Positions 1 through 7,572 are shown, numbered from the stretch's first letter. The stretch is DNA of 9,351 bases from Dehalococcoidia bacterium (GCA_030690705.1 JAUYGE010000188.1:1-9351); one strand, 5' to 3'. Numbers and translations are program-made. The notes: generated by a model from the letters alone, not told the origin.

Positions 1-2086
1 CCTCACCTGGCATTTCGGGAAACCACCAGCCATGCTGGGCGTGGACCACCCGGGGGTCGATTCCCTTGAACAATTTGGCCCTTTGCTTGATCCTCCCCCG
101 GGGCGTCTCAATCCAGACCCAGTCACCCTCAGCGATGTCCAGAGGGCCTGCCGTATCCGGATGCAGTTGCACCAGCGGGTATGGATGCCTCTTCCTGAGG
201 GACGGTATCTGACGGTGCTCTGAATGATAAAACGGATTGTGTCTCCCGCCGGTAGTCAGCACCAGGGGGTAGTCCGCGGTCAACCCGGGTGTGCTGACCG
301 GGCTTTCACATGGCTCCTCGTATTGCGGGAGGGAATCATAGCCAAGTTTCTCGAAGATAGTAGATGACAGCTCGACCTTGCCCGTGGGCGTACCAAAACC
401 CGTCTGCTCGTATCTCCGGTATCCCCCGGGTGCAGCGTCATAGCCGCCTTTCTCTGTGATGAAATCTTTGAATGTCGGAGCCAGAGCAGCCAGGCGGTAG
501 CTATAGGCCTCCTCCAGGCTCTTCCAGGGCCACTCCTGTGCCTGCCCCAGCCTGACGCCCAACTCGCGGTAAAGGTCGAAGTCGGTGCGGTGGTCATACT
601 CTCCATCCATGGTTGCCGGCACGGCAGCCTCGCATGCATGCACAAACCTGCCAACGCTCCAGGCATCCCAGATGGTCGGCCTCTCCAGCCACGAGGCAGC
701 CGGAAGAACGTAGTCCGCCAGCTGGGCGCTGGGAGTTAGCCAGAAGTCCATCACCGCATACAAATCGAGGCTTTTCAACGCCTGGTACACGAGCCTCGTG
801 TTGCCCTGCGTCACCATCGGATTGCTGGCCGTAGTTATCAGCGCCCTGACAGGGTATGGCTTCCCGGTGACCATTGCCCTATAGACAGTAGGAGCATGGC
901 CGAAGCTGGAAGTATTGATGGTTCCGCATATCTTACCCCACACCCTCTTAACGTTGGGCTCAATCAGGTTGAACCCGGGCCATGCCATCAATCTGAACCT
1001 GTCCGAACCAAGCTGTTTCTTCCATTGCTCGGGCGAGAGCCGTTCATAGAGCTCCATCTCGCCAGCGGACACCTGACCCGGGTGCGGCCCGCTGAGGAGA
1101 TCGCCTCCCTTAACGTCCAGATTGCCGGTGATAGCGGGAAGGATGAAGCGGGCGTGGAGGGCCTGGATCGAGTTTGAAAGGTGCTCGATACCCATGCCGT
1201 TGAAGGAGGCCGCCGGCTTCAGAGTAGCGTACATCCTGGCTGCCTCCCGGATCTTCTCGGCCGGAACCCAAGTGATGCCAGCCACCTTTTCGAGAGGATA
1301 CTGCGCGGCCCTCTCCTTCAGCTTGTCAAAGCCATAACACCACCTTGAGACGAACTCCTTGTCGTAAAGCCCCTCCGAGATGATGACATTGATCATGCCC
1401 ATGGCCAGCGCTGTGTCGGTGCCCGGCCTGAGCTGGAGCCAGATGTCGGCTCGTTCGGCGGCCCCTACCCGCCGTGGGTCAACTGCAATCAGCTTCGCGC
1501 CCTTCTTCATGGCCTCCAGGGTAGCTCTCCATGCCGGCGGCATATAGTCGGGAATGCCGCCCCCCCAGGCGAGGACGCACTTCGTCTCTGAACGCACTAT
1601 TGGATTGGTAGCCCAGCCAAAAAGGGCGGTGCATACCACCTGCTGCGGCCCCCAGCAGATGTGCCCCTGGCCTATCTGGTTCGGACTGCCGAAGAGATGC
1701 ATAAAGCGGCTTCTGAACTCATAGTGGCTGCGGCCAGTGCCGACAGTGGTAGCCAGGGTCTCGGGGCCGTATTTCGCCTTGAGCTCCTTGAGCTTTCCGG
1801 CTATCTCATCCAGCGCCTGCTCCCACGAAATCCTCTCCCATTTCCCCTCCCCTTTTGCCCCGGCCCTCTTTAGGGGAAAATGCAAACGGTCTGGATGGTA
1901 AAACCACTCAGCGGCGGCGCGCGCCCTCAGGCATGATTTCACCTGCGGTGAGAAGAGCTTGGGCTGTGGGCCCTGCGGGTCTTCGGTTACCTTGAGCAGC
2001 CGACCGTCTTGAGTGTGCACGAGAACGCCACAGTGGCTGTGACACCACATGCAAACGGACTTCTGCGCTGTCTTATGTCTATCCAT
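1..2086 (-). CDS. Molybdopterin oxidoreductase, acetylene hydratase-like branch (3' end outside window)
   Basis: This is a cytoplasmic enzyme of the DMSO reductase superfamily, binding bis-MGD molybdenum or tungsten and one [4Fe-4S] cluster. The frame stays open from the ATG at 2086-2084 to the left edge (695 residues seen), so the last few tens of residues are missing. A cluster motif C12-x2-C15-x3-C19 with C52 opens the protein. It is followed by ISWEQALDEIA (86-96), a candidate metal-ligand Cys144 in GHICWGP, a cofactor-binding DPRR (203-206) and RPGTDTAL (220-227). The C-terminal molybdopterin-binding domain starts near 606 and ends in view with HGWWFPE (685-691). There is no Tat signal: the Fe-S motif begins at once. 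The overall layout matches my memory of Pelobacter acetylene hydratase, but the residues there recalled as catalytic Asp13 and Lys48 are His16 and Arg54 here, so the substrate is unknown. The start lies 9 nt after the fdhA stop with only a weak ribosome site (GTAGAG), which suggests translational coupling. Family assignment is firm; substrate is not. Confidence 0.92.
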   Translation of the reverse strand, partial: MDRHKTAQKSVCMWCHSHCGVLVHTQDGRLLKVTEDPQGPQPKLFSPQVKSCLRARAAAEWFYHPDRLHFPLKRAGAKGEGKWERISWEQALDEIAGKLKELKAKYGPETLATTVGTGRSHYEFRSRFMHLFGSPNQIGQGHICWGPQQVVCTALFGWATNPIVRSETKCVLAWGGGIPDYMPPAWRATLEAMKKGAKLIAVDPRRVGAAERADIWLQLRPGTDTALAMGMINVIISEGLYDKEFVSRWCYGFDKLKERAAQYPLEKVAGITWVPAEKIREAARMYATLKPAASFNGMGIEHLSNSIQALHARFILPAITGNLDVKGGDLLSGPHPGQVSAGEMELYERLSPEQWKKQLGSDRFRLMAWPGFNLIEPNVKRVWGKICGTINTSSFGHAPTVYRAMVTGKPYPVRALITTASNPMVTQGNTRLVYQALKSLDLYAVMDFWLTPSAQLADYVLPAASWLERPTIWDAWSVGRFVHACEAAVPATMDGEYDHRTDFDLYRELGVRLGQAQEWPWKSLEEAYSYRLAALAPTFKDFITEKGGYDAAPGGYRRYEQTGFGTPTGKVELSSTIFEKLGYDSLPQYEEPCESPVSTPGLTADYPLVLTTGGRHNPFYHSEHRQIPSLRKRHPYPLVQLHPDTAGPLDIAEGDWVWIETPRGRIKQRAKLFKGIDPRVVHAQHGWWFPEMPGE

Positions 2087-2095
2087 CTCTACCGG

Positions 2096-4855
2096 CTACA
2101 CCTTGACAGCGACTTTCTCGACCCTTACCGCGCACACCTTATACTCGGGGATCTTGGCTACCGGGTCAACAGCTGAATTAGTCAGGATGTTGGTAGCGCT
2201 CTCGGAGAAGTGGAAGCTCATGCAAATCACACCGGGCGGTGAGACTGAAGTAACCTCCGCCCTGGCAGTTACCTCTCCCCGCCTGGAAATAACCTTCACC
2301 ATCTCACCATCGGCTATGCCGAGCTTTGAGGCATCAGCCGGGTTCATCTCCACCAGTTCCTCCGGGCGACAGGCATTGAGCCCCGGCACCTTTCTGGTCA
2401 TCGTGCCGGTATGGTACTGGTAGAGACTGCGCTCCGTGGTCAGGATAAGTGGATAGGTATCGTCGGGAAGTTCAGCCGACGGCCTGTATTCAAGGGGCAC
2501 GAATTTCCCTTTACCGCGGGTAAACGCGTCAGTATGCAAGACAGGCGTCCCGGGGTGCTCCAGCGATGGACAAGGCCATTGTATCCCGCTCTTGTCGAGG
2601 CGTTCATAAGTGATGCCTGCATAAGAGGGTGTCAGGCTGGCGATTTCTTTCATAATCTCGGCCGGATGCTCGAAGTCAAAACCCGAAGCCCCCATCTTCT
2701 TGGCCAGCTCGCAGATTATCCACCAATCCGGTCTCGAATCCCCCAGAGGTTCAATGACCTTCCGTACCCTCTGTACCCGCCGCTCGGTGTTGGTGAAGGT
2801 CCCATCTTTCTCAATGGCACTGGCAGCCGGCAGTACAACGTCTGCCAGCTTGGCAGTCTCGGTGAGAAAGATGTCCTGCACCACCAGGAATTTCAACCGG
2901 TCAAGGGCGATCTCGCAATGGTTAGCGCACGGCTCGCTCAGCTTGGCATTTTCCCCCACAATGTACAGCGCCTTTATCCCACCCCGGTGGGCCGAATCAA
3001 TGATCTCCGTCAAGGTCAAACCGGGCTGAGGGTTAAGCTTCACCCCCCAGGCAGCTTCGAACTTCTCCCTCAACTGAGAGTTAGTTACCTTCTGATAGCC
3101 TGTGTACACGTCGGGCAAGGCACCCATATCGCAGGAACCCTGCACATTGTTCTGGCCTCTCAGCGGATTGACGCCAGTAAATGGCTTGCCGATATTGCCT
3201 GTCAACATTGCCAGGTTAGCGAGGGCTAATACATTGTCAGTACCGTGAGTATGCTGAGTGATGCCCATGGCGTAGATAATAGTAGCCGGTTTCTGGGTAG
3301 CGTAGATTCGGGCCGCCTCTCTGATCTTGTCCTGCGACACCCGGGTTATCTTCTCCACCAGATCAAGAGGGAACTTCTCCAGAGACACCTTGAAAGCATC
3401 GTAGTCCTCACACCTCTCCTGGACGAAAGCCGTATCCACGAGCCCTTCATCAACGATGGCCCGCATCATCCCCATCAGCAGAGCCACATCGGTGCCCGGA
3501 CGATTTCGCAACCACAGGCTGGCCATCCGGCAAAGGTGAATCTCCCTCGGATTGACTACGATCAACTTGGCACCCTGGCGCACCGCCTTGACATACTCCA
3601 GCGAGATGACAGGGTGAGCCGCGCAGGTGTTGGAGCCGACGACAAGGATGGTCCGAGCGTTGCCAATCTCGGCGATGGGGTTAGTCATGGCCCCGCTACC
3701 GAAGGACTGGGCAAGACCGGCTACGGTGGGGGAGTGGCAGAGCCGGGCGCAGTGGTCTACATGGTTGGTATCCAGCGCTGTCCGAGCAAACTTTTGAATA
3801 AGGTAGTTCTCCTCATTGGTACACTTAGCTGAGGAAAATACGGCCACCTCGTTACCCCGATACTTGGAAAGGTTGGTCGCAACGAGCTGCAGCGCTTCCT
3901 CCCAGCTTGCTTCTTCAAAATGCCCATTCCGCCTGATCAGCGGAGTCTTCAGACGCTCCGGGTGATAGACAAAGTCGATGATGCCGAAACGCCCTTTGAC
4001 GCAGGCCTGGCCCCGGTTAGCTTCCCCATCCAGAGCCGGATGGACATTGAATATCTTGCCGTCTTTAAGCTCCATGTTCAAAGTACAGCCAACCCCACAG
4101 TAGGGACAGATAGTCCGGACAGTGCGCTCCGGCACCCCCACCCACTTGGCAGCCACCTCCACCAGCGCGCCGGTCGGGCAGACATCGACACAGGCTCCGC
4201 AAGACTGGCAACCAACATCTTTCAGAGGGAGCCCAAATGCAGTCCCCACCACGGTCTGAGGGCCGCGGTTCACGAAGGCGATGGCCCCGGCGCCGCGGAT
4301 CTCCTGGCACGCCTGGACACACCGGCCGCAGAGTATGCAGAGATTATAGTCCCTCTCGAAGAAAGGAGAATCCTTCAGCACCGGATGCCCGAGGGGGATG
4401 TAGGGCAGCGTTACTTCTCTCAGACCAACGTACTCCACCACCGTCTGGAACTCACAGCGTTTGTTCTTCGGGCAGAGCACGCAGCGCTCTGTGACCGATA
4501 CGTTGCGCAGGCAGATATCACCCGGCTTGCAATGCTCCTTGCGATAGCAGATGAGGCAAGGATGGGGATGCTGGGTCAGCAGGAGCTCGATTACGTTGCG
4601 GCGGTACTTTTGCAGCTGCGGTGACTGGGTATGGACCACCATCTTGTCGGTGGCCGGCGTGGTGCACGACGGAGGCAGACCGCGCATACCGTCGATCTCA
4701 ACGATGCAGAGACGGCAGCCTCCGTATGGCGGCAGCGTGGGATGATAACACAGGGTCGGGATATAGATACCGGCATCCTGGGCAGATCTAAGAACGGTAG
4801 AACCACTCTTGGCCTTGACTTCCTTGCCATCGATGTTGAGAGTGAGTTCGCTCAT
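2096..4855 (-). CDS. fdhA: Formate dehydrogenase alpha-type subunit, Cys form, with NuoG-like N-terminal Fe-S domain
   Basis: This is the catalytic subunit of a soluble formate dehydrogenase (formate to CO2, or the reverse), 919 aa. Domains in order: a [2Fe-2S] ferredoxin (C36, C47, C50, C64); a NuoG-type His/Cys motif (H96, C100, C103, C109); an extra cysteine block (C115, C125, C128, C134); two [4Fe-4S] sites (C173-C176-C179-C183 and C216-C219-C222-C226); the Mo-domain cluster (C250, C253, C257, C285 with Lys287); the molybdopterin core; and a C-terminal binding domain with HTGTMTRKVPGLN (815-827) and SFHFSESATNILTNSAVDP (880-898). The metal ligand is Cys373 in RLCHSPTV (codon TGC at 3739-3737), where E. 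coli FdhF has selenocysteine; His374 follows. Such N-terminal wiring normally passes electrons to a NuoF-like diaphorase, a hydrogenase or a ferredoxin, but no partner is encoded in the window. The ATG at 4855 has AGGAGG (4864-4859) 3 nt upstream. It has its own promoter in the 99-nt gap after acpS. Formate is the most likely substrate but is not proven; some relatives act on other substrates. Confidence 0.9.
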   Translation of the reverse strand: MSELTLNIDGKEVKAKSGSTVLRSAQDAGIYIPTLCYHPTLPPYGGCRLCIVEIDGMRGLPPSCTTPATDKMVVHTQSPQLQKYRRNVIELLLTQHPHPCLICYRKEHCKPGDICLRNVSVTERCVLCPKNKRCEFQTVVEYVGLREVTLPYIPLGHPVLKDSPFFERDYNLCILCGRCVQACQEIRGAGAIAFVNRGPQTVVGTAFGLPLKDVGCQSCGACVDVCPTGALVEVAAKWVGVPERTVRTICPYCGVGCTLNMELKDGKIFNVHPALDGEANRGQACVKGRFGIIDFVYHPERLKTPLIRRNGHFEEASWEEALQLVATNLSKYRGNEVAVFSSAKCTNEENYLIQKFARTALDTNHVDHCARLCHSPTVAGLAQSFGSGAMTNPIAEIGNARTILVVGSNTCAAHPVISLEYVKAVRQGAKLIVVNPREIHLCRMASLWLRNRPGTDVALLMGMMRAIVDEGLVDTAFVQERCEDYDAFKVSLEKFPLDLVEKITRVSQDKIREAARIYATQKPATIIYAMGITQHTHGTDNVLALANLAMLTGNIGKPFTGVNPLRGQNNVQGSCDMGALPDVYTGYQKVTNSQLREKFEAAWGVKLNPQPGLTLTEIIDSAHRGGIKALYIVGENAKLSEPCANHCEIALDRLKFLVVQDIFLTETAKLADVVLPAASAIEKDGTFTNTERRVQRVRKVIEPLGDSRPDWWIICELAKKMGASGFDFEHPAEIMKEIASLTPSYAGITYERLDKSGIQWPCPSLEHPGTPVLHTDAFTRGKGKFVPLEYRPSAELPDDTYPLILTTERSLYQYHTGTMTRKVPGLNACRPEELVEMNPADASKLGIADGEMVKVISRRGEVTARAEVTSVSPPGVICMSFHFSESATNILTNSAVDPVAKIPEYKVCAVRVEKVAVKV

Positions 4856-4858
4856 GAC

Positions 4859-4864
4859 CCTCCT
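4859..4864 (-). promoter_or_regulatory. Ribosome binding site of fdhA
   Basis: AGGAGG reads on the minus strand from 4864 to 4859, followed by GTC and the ATG at 4855. The core is a full match to anti-Shine-Dalgarno, but the 3-nt spacing is short. No better start with a longer spacing follows, because the ferredoxin domain begins immediately after the ATG. Confidence 0.7.
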
Positions 4865-4904
4865 ATGGGGGAGAAGTTCAGTTCAAGAAATTGTCAAACT
4901 GCAT

Positions 4905-4933
4905 ATTTTACGGTATGGCTTCGTATCCGTCAA
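4905..4933 (-). promoter_or_regulatory. Sigma70-type promoter for fdhA and the downstream molybdoenzyme
   Basis: On the minus strand the -35 box TTGACG (4933-4928) is followed by a 17-nt spacer and the -10 box TAAAAT (4910-4905). Each box differs from consensus by one base, and the spacing is optimal. Initiation would fall near 4898, giving a leader of about 43 nt that carries the fdhA ribosome site. The promoter lies entirely in the gap between the acpS stop and the fdhA start, so the molybdoenzyme pair can be expressed apart from pepA-acpS. This is seen by pattern only; no start-site data. Confidence 0.65.
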
Positions 4934-4954
4934 ACCTGAGCGAAGAGGCTCCAG

Positions 4955-5347
4955 CTAAGTCATCTTCTTCAAGCCCAGGACCACGGCTACGGCATAGTCC
5001 CTCGTATGGGAAAGGCTGATCGAGAAGCCGGCGATGCCCATGGCTCTGGCCTTCTCCTCCGCCCTGCCGTAGAGACTAACAGACGGCTGACCGCCGGGCA
5101 AGCTCAACACCTCTATCTCCCGCCAGGCTACTCCCTTCCTCCCACTGCCCAGCGCCTTCATTACCGCTTCCTTGGCCGCAAAACGCGCTGCCAGGGAAGG
5201 AAGGCGCTTCCCGTACCTTTCTGACTCAGACGCGGTGAAAACGCGACCGAGAAAGCGCTCACCCCACCGCGAAACCACACCGGCCACCCGAGCTACCTCG
5301 ACGATGTCGACACCAACATATTCAGCAGAATTGCAATCCAGGCGCAT
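4955..5347 (-). CDS. acpS: Holo-[acyl-carrier-protein] synthase
   Basis: AcpS moves the 4'-phosphopantetheine arm of coenzyme A onto a serine of apo-ACP, switching on the carrier for fatty acid synthesis in the cytoplasm. The protein has 130 residues, the usual AcpS size. Diagnostic motifs are GVDIVEVARV (12-21, with the Mg-binding Asp14), FTASE (37-41), ARFAAKEAVMKALGSG (54-69, with Glu60 and Lys64) and FSISLSHTRDYAVAVV near the C-terminus. I place the start at the ATG at 5347 rather than a TTG six bases upstream, because GAGGG (5358-5354) sits 6 nt before the ATG. That ribosome site overlaps the TGA of the preceding hydrolase gene, so the two are probably translationally coupled. The N-terminus has a few more residues before GVDIVEV than typical AcpS, which is unremarkable. 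Identity is confident. Confidence 0.93.
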   Translation of the reverse strand: MRLDCNSAEYVGVDIVEVARVAGVVSRWGERFLGRVFTASESERYGKRLPSLAARFAAKEAVMKALGSGRKGVAWREIEVLSLPGGQPSVSLYGRAEEKARAMGIAGFSISLSHTRDYAVAVVLGLKKMT

Positions 5348-5353
5348 CAGCAA

Positions 5354-5358
5354 CCCTC
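5354..5358 (-). promoter_or_regulatory. Ribosome binding site that fixes the acpS start
   Basis: GAGGG on the minus strand (5358-5354) overlaps the TGA stop of the upstream hydrolase gene and lies 6 nt before the ATG at 5347. The TTG at 5353 would directly abut this site and is therefore a poorer start. Confidence 0.65.
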
Positions 5359-6004
5359 AGAGGGCAGGTGTCAGGACCACGATTTGCGTTGTCACGGGCA
5401 GACCGTCACGTTTGAATTCTACCTCACTGGCGGCCAGCCTCTTGACGTTACTCTTGCCCCTCAGGAACTCTTCCACGCCGGCGATAGGAAGGTCGGTCTT
5501 CGAGGTCTTAAAGTGCATCGGGATTATCACCCGGGGCGACAGGTCGCTGCAGATTTGGTCGGCTACTGGCGGCTCCACCGTGTAGAACCCACCCACGGGT
5601 ATCAAGAGCACATCGACCTTGCCAATCTCGTTGATCTGTTCCTGCGTCAGAGGATGGCCGAGATCACCCAGATGGCAGACCGATACACCGTCGACAACCA
5701 TGGTGAAGACCGTGTTCTCACCGCGCTGTCTGCCACCAGCAGCATCGTGAAAAGCAGGTATTCCCTTGATCTTAATGCCTCTTATTTCCTTACTAACGGC
5801 ACCGCGGACAACCTCGGGCTTGCCCGACACCGCAGATACGTTGTTATGGTCGAAATGAGTGTGGCTCACGGTGACTATATGGGCCATCTCATTGATCCTG
5901 CCGTAGGAAAGACCGCCCTGCGGGGTATAGGGATCGGTGATGATCCTTGTACCATTATCGGAAGTGATGACGAAAGCAGCATGACCCAACCACTTGATTC
6001 TCAC
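5357..6004 (-). CDS. Metallo-beta-lactamase-fold metal-dependent hydrolase
   Basis: A 215-residue cytoplasmic hydrolase of the metallo-beta-lactamase superfamily, in the small stand-alone group often annotated as Zn-dependent or UPF0173-like hydrolase. It begins with the typical KWLGHAAFVI strand. Visible metal-site residues are HTHFDH (His48, His50, Asp52, His53), a likely second-shell or ligand His86 in PAFHDAAGG, His111 and Asp114 in CHLGD, and His164 in PMHFKT. The strand DVLLIPVGG (131-139) is also characteristic. No signal peptide or extra domain is present, and the length is normal. The start is GTG at 6004, supported by AGGAGG at 6016-6011 with 6-nt spacing; the gap to the pepA stop is 17 nt. 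The true substrate cannot be told from sequence, and position between pepA and acpS gives no strong clue. Fold is confident, function unknown. Confidence 0.88.
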   Translation of the reverse strand: MRIKWLGHAAFVITSDNGTRIITDPYTPQGGLSYGRINEMAHIVTVSHTHFDHNNVSAVSGKPEVVRGAVSKEIRGIKIKGIPAFHDAAGGRQRGENTVFTMVVDGVSVCHLGDLGHPLTQEQINEIGKVDVLLIPVGGFYTVEPPVADQICSDLSPRVIIPMHFKTSKTDLPIAGVEEFLRGKSNVKRLAASEVEFKRDGLPVTTQIVVLTPAL

Positions 6005-6010
6005 CTCACG

Positions 6011-6016
6011 CCTCCT
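6011..6016 (-). promoter_or_regulatory. Ribosome binding site that supports a GTG start
   Basis: AGGAGG on the minus strand (6016-6011) with 6 nt to the GTG at 6004. It is the best ribosome site in the window and decides the start of the metallo-hydrolase gene. An ATG at 6021 is out of frame and meets a stop after a few codons. Confidence 0.8.
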
Positions 6017-6021
6017 GTCAT

Positions 6022-7527
6022 CTACTCCTGCGCCAGTGCCTCCGCCAAGTTCACCAGGGTGCGAACCCCAACCCCTGTTCCGCCACTGACCAGATATCCC
6101 TTCTCCTTTTCCAGGTTTGCCGTGCCCGCTATATCCACATGGACCCAGGGGCCCTCGACGAACTCCACCAGGAACTGGGCGGCTGTGATCGCCCCGGCAG
6201 TCCTGTTGCCCGAGTTCTTGAGGTCGGCCACATCACTCTTGATCAGTTCCTTGTACTCCTCGAACATCGGCAGTTCCCACATGCGCTCACCGGCTGCCTC
6301 CCCGGCCGTCATCACCCGGGATAAGAACTCTCTGTCATTGGTAAGGACCCCCGAGCACACGTGCCCCAGCGCCACAATGCAGGCGCCGGTGAGCGTGGCC
6401 AGGTCTACCAGCGGGGAGAGCCCCTGCTTGACGGCATAGGACAGGGCATCCGCGAGTATGAGCCTACCCTCAGCATCTGTACTGATAATCTCGACGGACT
6501 TGCCATTCATAGCTTTCACGATGTCGCCCGGTCTCAGGGCGGAACCGCTGGGCATGTTCTCCACGGCCGGAACAATCCCCGTCACATTCAACCTGAGCCT
6601 AAACTGAGCGATGACACTGAGGGCAGCGATGACCGCAGCCCCGCCAGACATATCAGTCTTCATATCTTTCATGCCATCTGGCTCTTTCAGCGAGATCCCA
6701 CCCGAATCGAAGGTAATCCCTTTGCCAATAAAGCCTACTGCCTTCTTGGAGGACTCATCTCCCTTGTATGCAAGAATGACGAGCTTGGGAGGCTGCTGGC
6801 TGCCCTGGGCCACTCCAAGTAGCGCACCCATGCCCATCGCTCTCATCTGTTCGGCCTCCAGGACTGTGCACTCGAGTCCATAGGTATCGGCCACCGTCTT
6901 TGCCTTCTCGGCCATCCGGCTCGGGGTCATGTAGTTGGCCGGTTCATTGACCATATCCCTCGCCATGGCGGTTGCTTCGGCAAGGACCTTCCCGCGTCTG
7001 CTCCCCTTCTCAATGGCAGGACAAAGGTCAGGGGTTAGCTCTACCAGGAGCAATTCCTTGATCTCGGTCTCGTCAGGCTCGCGCTTCTTGTACTTGTCAA
7101 AAGAGTATAGGCCGAGGATAGCTCCCTCGACCATGGCCTGGGCTGCCTTCTCAGGTTGTAACCCACCGGCTCCGCCGCCGTGGACCACGCTGGCGATTTG
7201 CTGCGCATTGACGCAGTTCAAAGCACGGCAGACTTCCGCCATGACATCTCTGACTGTGTTAATGCTGAACTCCTTCTCTTTGCCCAAACCCGCCACCGCC
7301 ACCCGCAGCGCCGGTAGCTTACCCTGGGTATGGATTACCGTGACCTCATGAAGCTTGCCCTTGATTTCACCCTTTTCAATGAGCTGGGCAATGACGCCAC
7401 CCAGAGCCCGGTCCACCGCTCCGGTTGCACCTCCCGGTTGCTTCACCCCTTCGAATAGGTTCACCACAATAGCATCTGCTTCAATTCGAACTATGTCCCC
7501 GGTAACGACCTTGATTTCCAAAGTCAT
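6022..7527 (-). CDS. pepA: Leucyl aminopeptidase (peptidase family M17)
   Basis: This cytosolic two-metal aminopeptidase removes N-terminal residues, classically leucine, from peptides and works as a hexamer in known relatives. The 501 residues are the usual M17 length. The N-terminal macro-like domain covers about 1-160 (ADAIVVNLFEG at 17-27). The catalytic domain shows Lys269 and Asp274 in GKGITFDSGG, Lys281, Asp292 in MKTDMSGG, and Asp351, Glu353 and Arg355 in STDAEGRLILAD. From memory these align, one residue off, with the metal ligands and catalytic Lys and Arg of E. coli PepA, so the enzyme should be active. It heads a minus-strand run with the metallo-hydrolase and acpS and diverges from an amino acid permease. 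The start needs care: AAAGGA directly abuts the ATG at 7527, whereas a TTG at 7521 (codon 3) has 6-nt spacing and could be the real start. E. coli PepA also binds DNA; nothing here tests that. Confidence 0.95.
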   Translation of the reverse strand: MTLEIKVVTGDIVRIEADAIVVNLFEGVKQPGGATGAVDRALGGVIAQLIEKGEIKGKLHEVTVIHTQGKLPALRVAVAGLGKEKEFSINTVRDVMAEVCRALNCVNAQQIASVVHGGGAGGLQPEKAAQAMVEGAILGLYSFDKYKKREPDETEIKELLLVELTPDLCPAIEKGSRRGKVLAEATAMARDMVNEPANYMTPSRMAEKAKTVADTYGLECTVLEAEQMRAMGMGALLGVAQGSQQPPKLVILAYKGDESSKKAVGFIGKGITFDSGGISLKEPDGMKDMKTDMSGGAAVIAALSVIAQFRLRLNVTGIVPAVENMPSGSALRPGDIVKAMNGKSVEIISTDAEGRLILADALSYAVKQGLSPLVDLATLTGACIVALGHVCSGVLTNDREFLSRVMTAGEAAGERMWELPMFEEYKELIKSDVADLKNSGNRTAGAITAAQFLVEFVEGPWVHVDIAGTANLEKEKGYLVSGGTGVGVRTLVNLAEALAQE

Positions 7528-7535
7528 TCCTTTCT
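7528..7535 (-). promoter_or_regulatory. Ribosome binding site of pepA, start ambiguous
   Basis: AGAAAGGA (7535-7528) touches the ATG at 7527 with no spacer. The TTG at 7521-7519 lies in frame 6 nt beyond the site, a more usual spacing. Either start gives almost the same protein. Confidence 0.55.
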
Positions 7536-7536
7536 A

Positions 7537-7572
7537 GTGTGGAAGCCTTTGAACTCGATCCCGCTTCCACAC
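7537..7572. repeat. Perfect 10-bp inverted repeat in the pepA leader
   Basis: GTGTGGAAGC (7537-7546) and its exact reverse complement GCTTCCACAC (7563-7572) flank a 16-nt loop. In the pepA transcript the hairpin would end one base before the AGAAAGGA ribosome site. It could be a leader hairpin influencing translation or mRNA stability, or a DNA operator for a dimeric regulator. There is no U-run after it, so it is not a standard terminator. Confidence 0.7.

Noticed and set aside
280..666. 128-codon minus-strand frame inside the left-edge gene
   Set aside because: It is another frame of the molybdopterin oxidoreductase, whose own frame stays open from 2086 to the left edge and ends on the HGWWFPE motif, so no frameshift is needed.
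1560..1566. Run of seven C as a possible phase-variable tract or sequencing error in the left-edge gene
   Set aside because: The frame is consistent with family motifs on both sides, so there is no sign of a shift, and the tract is too short to infer variation.
2411..4624. Three plus-strand open frames of about 195-272 codons
   Set aside because: All lie antisense to fdhA, whose frame has continuous family motifs. They carry no recognisable motif.
4930..4953. Weak hairpin after acpS as a terminator
   Set aside because: The exact stem is only 4 bp and extending it needs mismatches; no U-run of useful length follows.
5384..6439. Long open frame of 351 codons on the plus strand
   Set aside because: It is antisense to the metallo-hydrolase and to pepA, both of which have conserved catalytic motifs. 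Its translation shows no recognisable domain; it is a shadow of GC-rich coding DNA.
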